Of a DNA stretch of 64,000 nt, positions 1-13,560 are shown piece after piece. The notes under the pieces are model-generated. The model made no database searches and was not told the DNA's origin. It worked only from the letters and a program-made list of their open reading frames with translations. Origin of the DNA: Anas platyrhynchos. Lineage: Eukaryota; Chordata; Aves; Anseriformes; Anatidae. Each line of letters begins with the position of its first letter. The first letter of the stretch is position 1. The stretch lies in NCBI RefSeq assembly GCF_047663525.1, contig NC_092600.1:1732001-1796000 (forward strand), in the 5' to 3' direction. A program made the translations under genes and the position numbers.

Positions 1-3000
1 TGTCAGAGGGGCAGCACGAGGCAGGGCGATGGGCAGAGCCAAGGGCTCAGGCACAGGCCATGGGGAAGAGGAGCCTGTCCCAAACCATGCCAGGGAAGGG
101 CTGGCTTCTCCCAGTGCCTTAGGTGAAGCATTGCCTTATGAAAGGTCAGTAATGAAGCGTGGAGAGGAGGAAATCTTCCCTAGAAAGGGAGGAGAGTGCA
201 CCTGACAACCTGAGCCCTCGTCCTGCACCCAGCTGAGCCCTGGGGTTTTCTCAGTGCTCCAAGCACGGAGTTTGCTCCTGTTGCTGGCAGGTGCATTAGC
301 TCCCTGCCCGCGTATCAGCAGATGTCAGGCCGCAGCATTGCGGATTCAGGGCAGGACAATTATTGCATGCTCATTCCACTAATTGCCCTGCTGACACAGG
401 TAGAAAGCAGTGCCACGTCATGGAAAGAGGCAGGAGCAGCCGGCAGGACCTGTGGCCACGGGGATGCAGGCGGCGAGGCCGGGGAGCAGCAAGGGGCAGG
501 CGGCCGCTCTCCTCCACCTGCCCTCTGCATCCACCGTGCCGGGACTGGGGTACTCTAAGCCTCCCGGGCCTGCTGCTGCACGAGCCAGGCAGTTCTCCCT
601 CCTGGTGTGGTTAAATGAAGCCAGGATCAAGCCAGCAAATAGTGCACGGTGTGGGTGGGACGGGCATTGGGCTACGGTTGTCAGGAGATTCCCAGGAATA
701 GAGGGAAACCCTGCAGAAAGCAAACAAACCAGGACACAGCCGTCCCCTCCTGGGGCTGCTGGAGCTTTGGTCTCGGTGGCTGCAGCAAAGCGAGTGCCAA
801 GGCTGGGGCTGGGGGATGAGATGGCCTCACAAAGCAGCACCCAAGGGCTCTGCTGGTGCTCACACAGAGCGGTGCTCAGCTTGGGCAGGATGGCAGATAG
901 CTAACAGCCTGCTTCAGCGTGGGAAGTTTCACGCCTCAGACACTGCTGGTGGTAGTTTGTTGCACTTCAAAGGCCACGGCACTGCGTGGCTGCCATGAGG
1001 CCACGACACCAAGCGCTGTGGCAAGCTGAAGTGTGCCATCGGCTGCTGGGGACCTGCCAGGGGAATTCAGCCTGGCAAGTCTCACACGACTCTGCCTCCT
1101 TGTTCACTGGAAAAAGGGATTACTGTGTTTTGTCTGTTCAGGAATGAAAAGGCAGATGGAGCAATGGTTAAAAGTACAAAAGAAAGGGAGTGGTTTGGCA
1201 GCAGGTTTCCCTGTGAGGAGCAGAACGGTAACTGATGGAGGGAGGCTCTGCTCTTTTCACATCACGGGGTGGTTTAGCAGGGATAACACGGGGCAATGAA
1301 GCATAGAAGACAGCATAAGGATGCTGGCCCTGATTCAGAATGAATCCAGCACAAGCATTACATGCATTAGCTATATGCAAGCTGTGCTATTAGGTAACAA
1401 GACCCAGGCTAACCACAGGTATAAACACAGAACGTGCCCAGGTTTAGTATCTGCATTGCAAGAATATGTTTCACAGGGTTTGTTCTGTGATTAGCTAAAC
1501 ACTACAAAGGTTTTCCAACAGTCTTCAGGCAGAGGAAATTAACTGAGAAGCCAAGTCCAGGCAAGTACACTTTTGTTTTCTCCAACTTTCTTGCTGAAGA
1601 AAGCAGGGAGCAGCGTGTGCACTGGCCTCACGCACCAATTGTCCGTCTACTGATCATCATCTGCATCCGTCAAGCTCACACCTCAAGCTCTTGAGACACA
1701 GCAAAAGCCCTGCAGATGCTGCCTACAAAGCACTACCCGAGGCACAAGGGCTGCAGGAGTTTCCCCAGACCTGCCGTGGCACTACCAGCTCCCAGTGGTG
1801 GTGCAGAACACCCCGAGCTGAGCCCCTCGTCTCTGTCCTTGCTGAGCAGCTCAGCAGGAGATAGGCTCCAGCTCACTTTCCTCCAGTACTGTACTTGTGA
1901 TAAACAAGTAGCAATTTCTTTTTATCTAATTAGCATTTTGAGAGAAGCAACTCATTCGGGTATTTTGATTACTTGGGACACACCTTTAACGTATCAGGGG
2001 CATCCAGGCATCAAGGAGCACGCACAGCCCTTTAGCTTTGCAACCTAGGAGGAAGCCCTAAAATAACATTTTCCTAAGGTCCGTGTTACTGTGGCACCTC
2101 CTGATGCCCCGGATGAGCAGAACCAGGCTGAGCAGGAGGCCTTTTAAAGCAGCCCCCCACTAGCAGGGTGACTGCTTCTGCCCCCTTTGCAGCACAGAGC
2201 CCCCCAGGGCTGATGCTCAGCTTTTCCCAGTGCCTAAGCTGCTGCGCTGACACCGTGCCATGTAAATACATCGCACAGCAGCTCGCAGCCAGATCCAAGT
2301 TAAGGCAAAGGTAAAAGTACTTCGAGGAAGTGGGCTAAATGCTCTGTGGAAGGTTCTTGCTGCTTTCCATGACGAGGAGCGATCTGCACCGAGCCCTGTC
2401 TGCAGGGGGACGCCGTGGCTCAGCGCCGTTCTCCTGCCCCAGCAGGAAATAGCTGCGACCCGAGGCTGCCTCTCACCCTTCCTCACCCCTGCCTCCAGCT
2501 GCGGGCTGATAAGCCAGCACAGAAAAGCCCAGAGCTTCAGTGAAGCGGGGCAGAGAAAACACACTCCCCCAGCTCAGCACAACTTAAAAGCGAGTTTAAG
2601 AGAGAGTCTTGAAAAGAAATCCAAGCAGAGCAGGCACAATCCGTTTGTGTCACTGCTGACCCCTGGCAGGAGACCACCACCATGACCCGTTGAGAGCCAT
2701 CCTGTGGACCATGGGTGATGGTATTTGAGTGGTGTACCCCACTTTTGGTGACCAGCCCCTCTCTGCTGAGGCACATCAGGGATTTGGGGCACCTTCAAGG
2801 GGCCGGCTGGAGGCCCCTGCAGAGAGCCCAGGCTGGCTGTGCCCACCACGGAGCACAGCCCGTAGTGTGCTCTGCCTGCTGACACACAAACAGCTCCAGT
2901 GGTTTATCAGCGCTCGCCAAACACCCCCAGAAATCAGCACAGGTCTCAGCTGCAGGCAGGGTGAGAGCAGCAGATCCCCTGCTGCTGCGGGCCTGCTGTC

Positions 3001-3119
3001 AGGGAGGGTGCTGCGGTCACCATCATGGCCTCCTCTCCCCATGGCCGTGGGATGACAGGGAGGAAGATGCTGATCTTCCAGCCTGTTTAATTTCGCTTTG
3101 GGGTATTGGGCCTAGTGAC

Positions 3120-3150
3120 CCAACACCCCAAAGCAACCCTTGGGTGTTGG
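3120..3150. repeat. Imperfect inverted repeat (CCAACACCC / GGGTGTTGG)
   Basis: Nine-bp arms with a 13-nt spacer in GC-rich intergenic DNA. There is no adjacent coding context. Confidence 0.7.
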
Positions 3151-6100
3151 GGTGGCCGGGCCCAAGCCCCAGCTGGTGCCTGCCCAGGCAGCACCCGCCT
3201 ACCTCCGGCTTCTTGGTGAGGGATTTGCTGCGGTGCCTCACAGCACAGCAACCCGGGGCGGCAGGAGCCACCTCCGTGGCAGTTTCACAATGAACTCACC
3301 GCGGTTCGGCAAACCTCAGGCACCTTGTGTCTGAGGAACAGGAACCCCAGCGAGTGAGGGCCGCGGCCCAGCCCTGCAGGAAAACCAACTCGCTACGGGG
3401 TCAAAAACGCCACAAAACACCGGGGAGCCTGGCCCCGGGGATGTGTCCCCATTGCGAGCACCCAGGCATGACGTTGCCCTCCGAGCCAGTCAGTGCAGCT
3501 TCTGCACCAGAAAACAAACTCTGAAAATGGAGAAAATGAAGGAAAGGGCTAATGTTACACTCGATAACAGCTTGCTGCCTCCTGCGCCTCTGCTGAGCAA
3601 ACCACTGTTTCCTGAAGTGAGGTGTCAGGCATGAAATATTTCATACACTGGAGCAACCGTCACCATCTGCTGAGTGACAAACAGAACTCGAGCCTTTCCT
3701 GGTACTCGATGCATAAATCAGGGTGCCTCCTTTGTGGCCGTTTGAGATTCTGTCACTGAAAACACCCTGCACCGCTCGGGGAGGTGGCGGCAGCACCGCT
3801 CGTACAGCCAATGTCCCTTTGGTGTGAACCACTTTCAGTCAAAGCATTTCCACGCACGCCCCACTGCACCATTTAGTCTAAAGCTCACTGCAGCAGAGGC
3901 GTTGCTGGAAGTGCCTGTGGGCATTGGGTAAGGCCATACCTGGTGATCCAAGAACTCCCTGCCAAGATCCTCCTTTTCCCCGTGGCTTGCAGGGTCTCCT
4001 CCTTCCCTTCAGCTCCTTGTGCCACCAGCCAGCCAGCTCAGCCATTCCTCACGGCCCCATGGGCCTGGTGGGCTGACCCTTGCGTACACATTTAGTTTTC
4101 TCTCACCCTCCTTGATCCAAGCCCGCAGCCAGCAAGTGCCCGGTGACAAGGTAGCCAGGGCAGCAGGTCACCTGCAGGCAGCAGTAGGCAGATTTTGGCT
4201 CTTTGTTGGCTCTGCCACATTCCTCCAACAGAAAGCAGAGCTTCTCAAGAAGCTGTTTGCTTCCTCCTCTGGCCTAGGCACTGATTTGCTGGGTTTTCCA
4301 TCTGTATTTTCAGCACCTGGTTTCTGGACCAGCCTCTCAACTCAGCTGTTTTCTGCCTCCCAAACTCATCTGTTTTCAGTCTCCCAAATGAGACTGGATG
4401 CAGAAAACCAAAGCACAAGAGATCCCCTGCTTCTACACAATGTGGGAAATGCCATGTTTAATGCGCCTTATTGCTCGAATAACCACAGTAGACAATTTTC
4501 TGTTAGTTATTGAAATGAATAGGAGCTGAGAACAACTAGCAGAGAGGGCTGGAAAAAGATACGTAGTACGGCTGAAGTTGGTGGCCCCCTTGCAGTCTCC
4601 AGCACTGTGGGATGTTTTCATCCCCACCAAGGGCTACCAGCTGCCCTCAGTATTGCCCCTGTCCAGAGAACTTCAACAAGGACATCCTGGAGGGAAGACG
4701 GAAACAGGGAAAAAACCCTACAGAAATACTGAGGGGAAAAAATAGAAAAGGAAATCCTAGATCCAGTAAGAGCGTGGCCTCTGTATATAAAGGAATAAAA
4801 AAAGAACAGGAAACAAGTTTCATTTTGCCCTAAGATGTAGCTTTCCCAGCGAGCTGGAGCGCGGGTGCTGGCAGCAGCTCAGGGATGCTTCCCCTTGATT
4901 TTGGCCACCCACCAGAGCTCCTCAGTCGCTTTGGTTAATGCTGATCAGTGGCAGCCCACGGCACCGCTGGGTGGAAACAATTAAAGCCGTGTCTGTTTAG
5001 TTACTGGATGTCTGTGGGGAAAGTGGAATTAAGAGTGAGCAGAGCAGATTTAAGCCACATGCAGTTCAAACAAGGAGCTGCAAACATCCTGAGATGCATT
5101 TCTGAAACAGGCACTAGAAACCCCAGAACAGTCACTCAAACCCAGGTGCTGTGGTTTACCTGTCATTATTTCCCAGTAAATCAGCTCTGGGTCTCCACCC
5201 TAACCCCAGAACAGCAGCAAACCAGCCCACCCCCACCCCCAGGACTGTGCCCCTGGTTTCTCTGGACCCCTTCCATCCTCAGGAACAGGCAACACAAATT
5301 TCAGTGGGGTCCCTGGAGCAAAGAGGACCAGGGCAGCTCCCCCCACAGCCCAAGGCATCGCTGTAGGCAGGACTTTGCAGCACCAGCCCCGCTTTTGGGT
5401 GACAGGCTGTACCCTCTTGCCAAAAAACATCACAGCCACCGAGAGCTGCCCTGGCTGAAGTGCCCCTTGACAGCACAGAGCATCACTGAGCTAAGCAGCA
5501 GCTGAGGGGCTGCCGAGCCTCACTGCTACATGGGACTGAATGAAAATGGCACAGAAAGCGCTCTGCCAGGTAAACAGCAACACATCCAAGCATGGGAGAG
5601 TGCAGCAGTGCACAAAAATGCATTATAGCAGCTCTACTTCCTATTTCCTTTTCCGTAAGACTTAAAATAATAGCTATAAAGGTCACGGGGGTTTGGGGCA
5701 GGCTGGGGGCAGCTCGAGCCAGGCTTTCTGCTGCCTTATCCCTGCCGTGGGGGGCAGCTGAGCCCTTGGAGGCAGATCCCAAATCTCCCCTCTCCTGGCT
5801 GCATGTCCCCTGCTGATTTCCCCCTGGGGAACTGGGGCCAGGTAAGGTCCTGGCCCAAAATCAGGCTCCTTCAGAGGTGGAAAGTTAAGGGAAATATTTT
5901 GTAGAAAGGATGACAATGTCTATTTAAAGACAAAATGCCACAGAAATATTGAAGATTTCATTCAGAAGAGTGAAATCTTGGTCCAAGGCTCAGAAATCCC
6001 TTGTAAGCAACTGGTGACAAGGGCCCGAAGCCAGTGATAGGAAATGGGAACTGAAGCAACATCTACTGATGGGAAAAGAGAAGTGGCCGGGATGTTTCTC

Positions 6101-6263
6101 AGCTGGTTTCACATCCATGCATTTCCTTTCATGCACGGTTGCTCTTGCTTTATAATGAGTGGGAAAGAGGGAAAGTCGAGTCAGGTGCCTGATTGCCAAG
6201 GGTATCGTGGTGCTGAAGGAAACGCTTTGTGTAGTGATTGGTGTAAGGGCTCGTTTTCCCTCA

Positions 6264-6312
6264 TGAAAAAAAAAAAAAAAAAAGAAAGAAAAAAAAGAAG
6301 AAAAAAAAAGAA
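6264..6312. repeat. A-rich simple repeat
   Basis: A run of about 18 A followed by (GAAA)n/(AAG)n-like purine sequence. No attached retroposon was recognised. Confidence 0.9.
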
Positions 6313-7465
6313 ACATGGAAAGCAACTGATTTATTCTGCTGGCAGACAGACCTGAGTTGTTTTCTACCCAGGGGAGAAAAATATTTAAAAGAAAAGGACC
6401 TGCCCCTTGTGCTTAGTTTGAAGACTATTTTTGGTGCCGTAAGCGAACACACACCTCTAGAGCAGCAAGACGTGTCAGCGTAGCAGGCTGATGGCAGGCA
6501 CACCCATGTGTACTATGTATGGTTTTACCTCCTGGATTGCCTTCCTCAAACTATGTGGTTGCGTGGGTTTGTTTAGAATAGCCAAGTTAAGTTCAGGGCA
6601 GTGTTTATATATGTTTTCTTGTATTTACACACAAATAAAGCATAAAAAGGCATCCCAGCACCACAACAATGCATGTGCAATGAGCGAACAGGCACTAGCC
6701 CTGGCAGTGCTCAGAGGAACCCTGGTTTTGGTTTAATTCCTATCATAATTGCCAAACCAGAGACTCCCCACTTCTTCCCCTTACAGCTCACAGTGATTTA
6801 CGTGGCTCCAAGGTGCGTACAGAGGCTGCTGCCTCTCTCCAGCATCAATTTGCAGTTTGTGTCCTCACGTATCAGCTCCCTCATCTCAACCACTCTGGAG
6901 TTTTGGCAGTGAAGTTTAATGAGCATGAAGTAAAACCTCTCAAAGTTCGAGAAGAAAGAAGTTGTGTTTATTTTTCGAAGAAGGTTTTAAAGAAACCGGT
7001 GCCACATTGGTTAACGCTGAAACCCCTGGGAGCTGAGCAGAGAAATCTGGCGTGCCCACAGCCCCTAGCTAAGGCAAGATTTCTGGTGTAAAGGAAGTGA
7101 ACAGGCTGGCTGGAAACGGGATTTTGCAATTATTCCACAGCGGGATTTGCTGGGCTCTGCACCGTGCCAGCCCAATGCCGCTGGGATTTCAGTGGCGGTT
7201 GGGATGGGTAAGGGGGAGCACAAGAGCAGAGTTGGCATCCCTCAGACACCGCACAGCCTGTGCGCCCTGTCCCCATCTCAAAACCCGTAGCGAGGATGAT
7301 GCAATTTACCGCAGGTCCATTTTTCACAGCCTTTTATCAGAGACATTTAGAAACAGCAGCAAAGCTTGCTGCAGAAGCAGTGTGATGACTGAACTGGCGT
7401 TCACCTCTAAGCAGCTTGGGAAAGATTAACCACAAACTTGAAATGAATATATCCAAAGCCACAAG

Positions 7466-7532
7466 TTGTTTTTTTTTTCTTTCTTTCTTTTTTTTTTCTT
7501 TTTTTTTTTCTTTCTTTTTTTTTTTTTTTTAG
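7466..7532. repeat. T-rich homopolymer/CTTT simple repeat
   Basis: About 65 bases of T runs interrupted by single C at 4-12 base spacing, giving short CTTT arrays. No retroposed body or target-site duplication was recognised, so it is a simple repeat rather than a clear poly(A) tail. Confidence 0.9.
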
Positions 7533-10500
7533 CTCATCAGCCCTGGCACTTTATAAAGAGCTTGTAAGGCTGCAGAAAAGAAGAACTGAAAATTCCAGAG
7601 GTGCATTTTATGCAGTACGAAATATAATCTCATCCAGTTTCATATCTTAAATTTGGACTTCGCTCCATTCCAGCTTGACGTTCACACATTGAAGGGAGCA
7701 GAATGACATACACAAACAAATCAGTTAGATGTATAGAGGAGAAATGCGTCCTGCCAAGTAGGTATCTTCAAAGACTTTATTAAATTCAAAACCCATTTTC
7801 TTTAAATTCCCATTTTGCACCCTTAATTTAATTTTCAGTGCAGCAGACATTGCTTACTAAATCTTTTCTAAATATTATCTGACTCTTGTATAGTGATGTA
7901 TTTCAAGATGACAAATCTGATTTTAACTTTATATGGAGTAGGGCAGTTAACTGAGGACCCACTGCCTTGCTGGAGGTAAGGCTGGCTGCGGTGCAGATCT
8001 CTTTCCTCCCTCAAAAAGTCCAACAAATCCAACACAGCTGATTATTAGAATACTGTATGCAATTTGTTCCACTAGCAATATAGGATCTAAAACAGTTCAA
8101 AAGCAATTTCCCGGATGTCAAGGAGAAAGGGTGAGAGCTGACACCCTCACGGACAGCTATTGCCATTTTCTCAAGCCAGATACCACAGCGAGTCCTCAAA
8201 CCACCCCCCTCTGGGGTCCCCACAGCACCCGGAGGTGTTCAAACACCCGCCTGGGTCCAGCAGCCTCAGGCACCCGCTCCGATGGTCCTCTGCTCCCCTG
8301 GGTGTGCTGCTGGAGATTCAGGAGGAGGGGTGAGAAGTAGCCTGGGGTTTGAACACATCACCACCCCCAGCTGCTGGCCTGAGGTCCCCCTGCCCCGATG
8401 GGACCTGTTTTCTGCGCTTGTACAGCACGGGGGCCTCACAGCCAGCCAGGACTTTGTTCCTGGTGCACAGAGAGGAAATCCAAAGGTGTTCTGGTCACGG
8501 TCTTGGTGGGTCAGAGTAGGAACTCCAGGGAAGAAAAAGCAGGTAATGACAGGTGAGCCTGGACAAAACCTCTGACGGTGAGGAGATGTAAGGTGGGAAA
8601 AGGCTTTCTTCAGTACGAGAGCACAGCTGGGTGCCGACGTGCTTGGTTTGACCACGAGGAATTCATGTGTCAGGGGGGGACCTCCAGGCACCCCCCGGGT
8701 GGGCTCCCAGCACCTTTATGCAGAGGGCAGTGGTTTGGCTGCAGGACGCATGGGCAATGCCCAAAGGAAGATCTCAGCCTTCACCTGTCCCAAACAAAAA
8801 GCACCCCGCAGAGGGGAACCTCTCCTGGGCCAAGCATGGGGCAATCCAGAGGACTTGCTGTAGCCGCCCGCTGTCCCCGTGTCCCCTGTCCCTGCAGGGT
8901 CTTTTTGTCACTGTGGATGCGGAGCAGCTGCTGGCCCCTGCAGTCAGCCTCTTCATCCCGGCCGGACCCATCCCCTGTATCTTCTGGGTACAAACCCTGT
9001 GTTGAGAGCTGTGAAGGAAAGGGGCAATGTTAACATATTGAGTGTTTCCATATTTCCAGTTCAGCTGATAGGAAATACTCCCTCTTTGTCAAAGTACATT
9101 CATTTCTTCACATGCTGAGATCCACATAGAGACTGCATTTCCCCCAAATTTACCCATTCTGACTTACCTAGCTCATTCACCTACAATGAAAAACAATTTC
9201 CCATATTCCTCCCCTCCCAGGAGCACCATCTTTTGGTGCTTTAACCATTTCAGATCTGTTTTCCCCATGATCCAAGACAAAGCCTGGAGCCCTGGGAAGG
9301 TAGCGGAGGGCTTGCTGCCAGCTGGAAGCAGAGCAGGAGGTACCTGGAGCTCAGATCATGGCTACAGCAGCAATAAAGCCCAGGTGAGCCATGCAGAAGA
9401 GGAAGCAGGAGCCAGACAGCTGTGCACAGCCCCCATCTCACCCCACTGCAGCCCCACTGCTTGCTTCTCGCCTTCCCACGGGCTGCACTGCAGCAAACCC
9501 TCAGCCTTGACACCCACGTGAAGGAAACCTCGAGCTGCCCTGCCAGCACTCGACAAGCGAGGTGGCTCTCATCTGATGCAAAGAGGCTCTGAATGTCACG
9601 GAGATGTCGCACGTCCCTGCTGGGGGTCTTCCTCAGGGGAACAGCAAGGGTGCAGCTCACAGCGGGCCCTGAAGCTCTCCAACAGGCTTTTCTTCAGCTG
9701 CTGTGTTTAGAAGATAAAGTGACTGGCTTGCAGTCAGACTTAGGTTCCTCGTTGTTCTTGGACTTGGATGTGATCCATCATTTCCCCCTGAGGGATTTCA
9801 GGGGGTACCTGCAGTAAGGGAGTACCTCCCTTTGTTCATGGTCATGGCTTTGAGCACGCACCTGGCACCGTTATTAATGGGCTGCCAGCTCAAGGAACAG
9901 CCACGTCCAGGCTCATAAACACGACCAAGACTTATGTCAAGTGTGGGAGTAGAGTGTACCCACCGCCCATTCCCTAAATCACAAAGAAACCCCAACAATT
10001 TACCTGGAAAGCCAACAATTTGTACAAACATTTTACTTTCGGTCCTCTCCAATCCCTTATATTTTTTAAATCAATCATCAGATGGAAACCTTCACACGAA
10101 GTTGTCTCTGTTCCAAAAAGCTCACAAAATTAATTTCCCTCTGTTAATGGTTATCGTGAAGTGCTCAGGAAAGTGAACTGTGGGAAAAATGATGGGAACT
10201 GTGAGTTCCTCCATCAGGGCCACGGGACAGAGAACACAGCCACCAGATCAGCTGTCTTTGTTGGGAAGTCCCACGTCCCACATGCTGCATCCCATTAGAA
10301 GTGTAAGGAATTGTTACTAAAGAGCAATGAAACTTAAAAAAAAAAAAAAAGTAGGAAGACAAAAATCATCACAGGCAACCGGCTGCCCAAATATTTAAAA
10401 GCTGGGGCACCTCGGACTAGTTCGTACCTTGGGTGAGCCAGGTGTTGGGATATCTGTGTTTTGCACAGATGAAAAAGTAAATTTCCCTTTACCTGATTAA

Positions 10501-11443
10501 ATGCTTGAAAAACAAGAGACTTCAGATTAGAAATGCCTCTCTGTATTTCCTGGTCTAGGTCAGAGGGAAAAATAAGAAATACCATCCTCTCACTTCTCCT
10601 TTTAGCCAAACCAAACAGCAAGTACCAGAAATCAAGGTGAGGTGGGAGCAGGGGGATGGGACACGAGGTCCCCGTGTGATGTTTTATATCTTTTTTTTCT
10701 TTTTGTCACGTCAGAAATGGTAAAAAGGCTCAAGTAATTTTCACCCAAGTCCATTTAGCCTCCGGGTCCTTGTTGGTCTGCTAAGTCCCAATGTACTGAG
10801 CAGTGTCCTGAGGTCTGATTTCGGGCAGGTTGAGGTGTGGGATGGGCTTGGACACGTCTATGCAAGGAGGTACCTCGGGCATGGACCTGATCTCCTCTGG
10901 CACAAAGCTTGAAGCCACCGGTCTGCTACAGCAATGAAACAGCTCTGCCACATCAGACAGACAAAGCTCCAGGACCACAAGATCTGATTAATCAAATTAA
11001 TCATTCTCTTACAAAAAAGAAGATAGATCTGTGTTATTCTGGTACTCCTTGCTAACTAAGCAAACCACCATATTGCTCTGGATAAAAAACAAATGGGTCT
11101 AATAATTTGTTTCTGATGAAAATCAGAATTATTGTGTGATTAAAACTGTGCTCAATGAGTAAAACTTAAGATCAGCATCCAAAAGTTTGTCCTTTTTTCA
11201 TAAAATGTACTGATTATGGATGGCCACTAGAAAATGCAACTTATTTATGACAAACTTCTAAGCAGCATTGTACAAAGCCACGAAGTTCCCCGCTAGCATG
11301 ACAGAAAACTCGTACTTTGAAGAGCAGCTGGCAGATGGAACATGCTATTGAGATGCTAATATAACCCTGAACAAATAAATCAATAGGCTTAAAATAAATA
11401 TTGCATATTATAGCAATAAGTCACCCCAAGTCTTTATGTTCTG

Positions 11444-11463
11444 CTATATATATATATATATAT
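11444..11463. repeat. (TA)n microsatellite
   Basis: About ten uninterrupted TA dinucleotides. Confidence 0.95.
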
Positions 11464-12522
11464 TCTTTATTTGCTCAGTAATATCTGATGATACGTGACA
11501 ACCCTTCTCTTTTGGAGGAGGATACTGGAAAAAGCCCAGCAGCTGCTAAATACAAAGTAAATATGTGGGGACATGATCCAAAACGCAACGACCCAGAGCA
11601 GGGGTGTCTGTGACACTGCTTAACACCAGTCCTCGCTTATCACCAGCACTGAATACAAGAACTGCTCATCTCCAGTAATCACACCTTTTTTTTTTTCTCA
11701 CCTTAATATCAGGCTTCATGCTAACGCAGCATTTGCGCAGTATTTGGTAACAAGAGCCCAAAGGGAAGAAAACCGTATGACTTTTTGTACGCAGCTACCT
11801 GGTGCTTTTAAGACAGACCCTGTCGTGAGACCAGGAAAGGAAGGGAGCTCTCTGCGTTGGGGCGACCCGCCAGCACTTGGAGAGGCAGCAGGGAGGAGGG
11901 CGCAGGAGGAAATCCTCCGTCTCGCCCGAGCAGAGGGACCAGAGCGGGGCCAAAGCATCCTCCGTGAGCTCGCCATCCGCTGTGAGCACGAGCCCACGTC
12001 TGCACCAAGTTGGCACAGCCACCGAGGAAGAGGAGCAAAAACCCCTCTGGCTGAGGAACCAGGCAGAATTATACGGGAAAAATAAAGCATAAACTCGCAA
12101 AGCCTCAAGTCGGTGATGTTGGAATAACGATTAGGACGAGTGGCACAAAAAGGCAAAACCTTTTCCAAGACCTCTTTTCCCAGCAGTACCTATAGCATTG
12201 TCCCCTACTTCAGGGTTACCTGCATTCCCATTTTGCAGCTCATTTTCCTGCACAAGCCGTTCAGGGACGAAAGCCCCGTGCCCAGCAGCTGGAGGTGAGC
12301 TGCTCCCTGGGGAGGGCTTGGCAGTGGGGGGCCCTGCACGTCGCAGCCTTCCAGGGCTGGAGGCGGCTGCCCAGGGCAGCAGCTTTCCCCGGTCATGGGG
12401 TGAGCAGCTCCAAATTGTGTACTTTAAAATACATATCTTATGTAAATAGACCCACATGGGAATTATATAGAAACATTATATTTATATATATAATAATTCA
12501 TATAAAAATCATATAAGGTATA

Positions 12523-12543
12523 GATGGATGGATGGATGGATGG
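12523..12543. repeat. (GATG)n microsatellite
   Basis: About five GATG units in a row, bordered by AT-rich sequence on the left. Confidence 0.95.
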
Positions 12544-13259
12544 TTGCATAATTACTGCTAGTTGTAGGAGTTGCTTTGCCAGTATCAAAAGGCACAGCCC
12601 GAAGAGCAGAGTGGGAGCAGCTGATGGGATCTCCAGGACAAGCCCCGGGAGAAGCTCGGTCTCTTTTCAGCCACAAACACGTCCCCAGGACCCACTCCTG
12701 ACCCTTCCCAGCAAGGCAGCTGCACCTGCAGGCTATTTGCAGGGCTCGGGGCTGTGTTTAGGCTGACCTCTCCCCTCCAGCAGTGCAGGCTGGTGGCAGC
12801 CCCGCTGCTGTGTGTACCTAATGGAATCGAGTGGCGTTGCTCCGGGCTCCCAGCAGCTGCCACAGCCAGGGCAAGGTGCAGGGTGCAGGGTGTCGTCCTC
12901 CCCAACCCCAGCTGGGTGCCCCTGCCCTTCGGCACAGCCAGCACAGCCTGCAGGCACGCAGGGATTGCCCCATGACATCACGAAACAAGATGAAATCAAA
13001 CACCCCAGCCTGCAGAGCTGCTTTTGCCTCGAGCAAAACAAACTGTTGGCTGGAATCTGAGTCAGTTGGAAATTTCTCACAATGTTTTTCTCTTTTTTTT
13101 TTTCTTTTTTTCTCCCCCTAAAAGCAAGGGAAGTGGAATTTCCCATGAGAAATTTGAATTTTGCTTAAAACATCCCCTATAAATATAAAATAAAAATAAA
13201 TAGTCTCAGTTGAGTTGAGAAAAAAAAATCAAAATGATTGTTAAAATTAGGTCAAATGT

Positions 13260-13560
13260 TAGATCTATGTTTGGCCTGTCATATGGGTCCACGCGACCCA
13301 CCAGGCCATGAGGCTGATAAGTCATTTTTGCACCTCTTTACCCACCTTTCTACGATCAGCATCCTTAGCTAGACCACATTCTCAGAAGACAATCTGTCTG
13401 ACCTACACTTATGTAATACAGCTAATATTAACAAGTTGAATCATAATTATGTCAAAATTTCCTGCGGAGATTATGTTTCGTTTATGATGTTTTTTTTTTC
13501 TCTCTCCTCCAAGTTCATGCAAATAGCTTCCGAGCCCGTCTCAAAACGAGCTGATAAACG
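13260..13560. promoter_or_regulatory. Candidate conserved non-coding element
   Basis: AT-rich island in otherwise GC-rich DNA. It is free of simple repeats for most of its length, rich in TAAT/ATTA cores, and contains an octamer ATGCAAAT near 13,518. It was called by eye from composition only. Confidence 0.2.

Larger units (their letters stand above)
1..12520. other. Intergenic, no gene recognised
   Basis: Mostly GC-rich DNA with A/T-rich patches at about 7.4-8.1 and 10.9-11.7 kb. Open frames on both strands are short, overlap each other and show no recognisable domain. No CR1 copy was recognised. Only the simple repeats and the hairpin listed separately were seen. By mammalian synteny this would be the SLC22A5-IRF1 interval. 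Confidence 0.7.

Noticed and set aside
7466-7532. T-rich tract as the poly(A) tail of a minus-strand processed retrocopy
   Set aside because: There is no recognisable gene body next to it and no flanking target-site duplication. The (CTTT)n interruptions fit a simple repeat.
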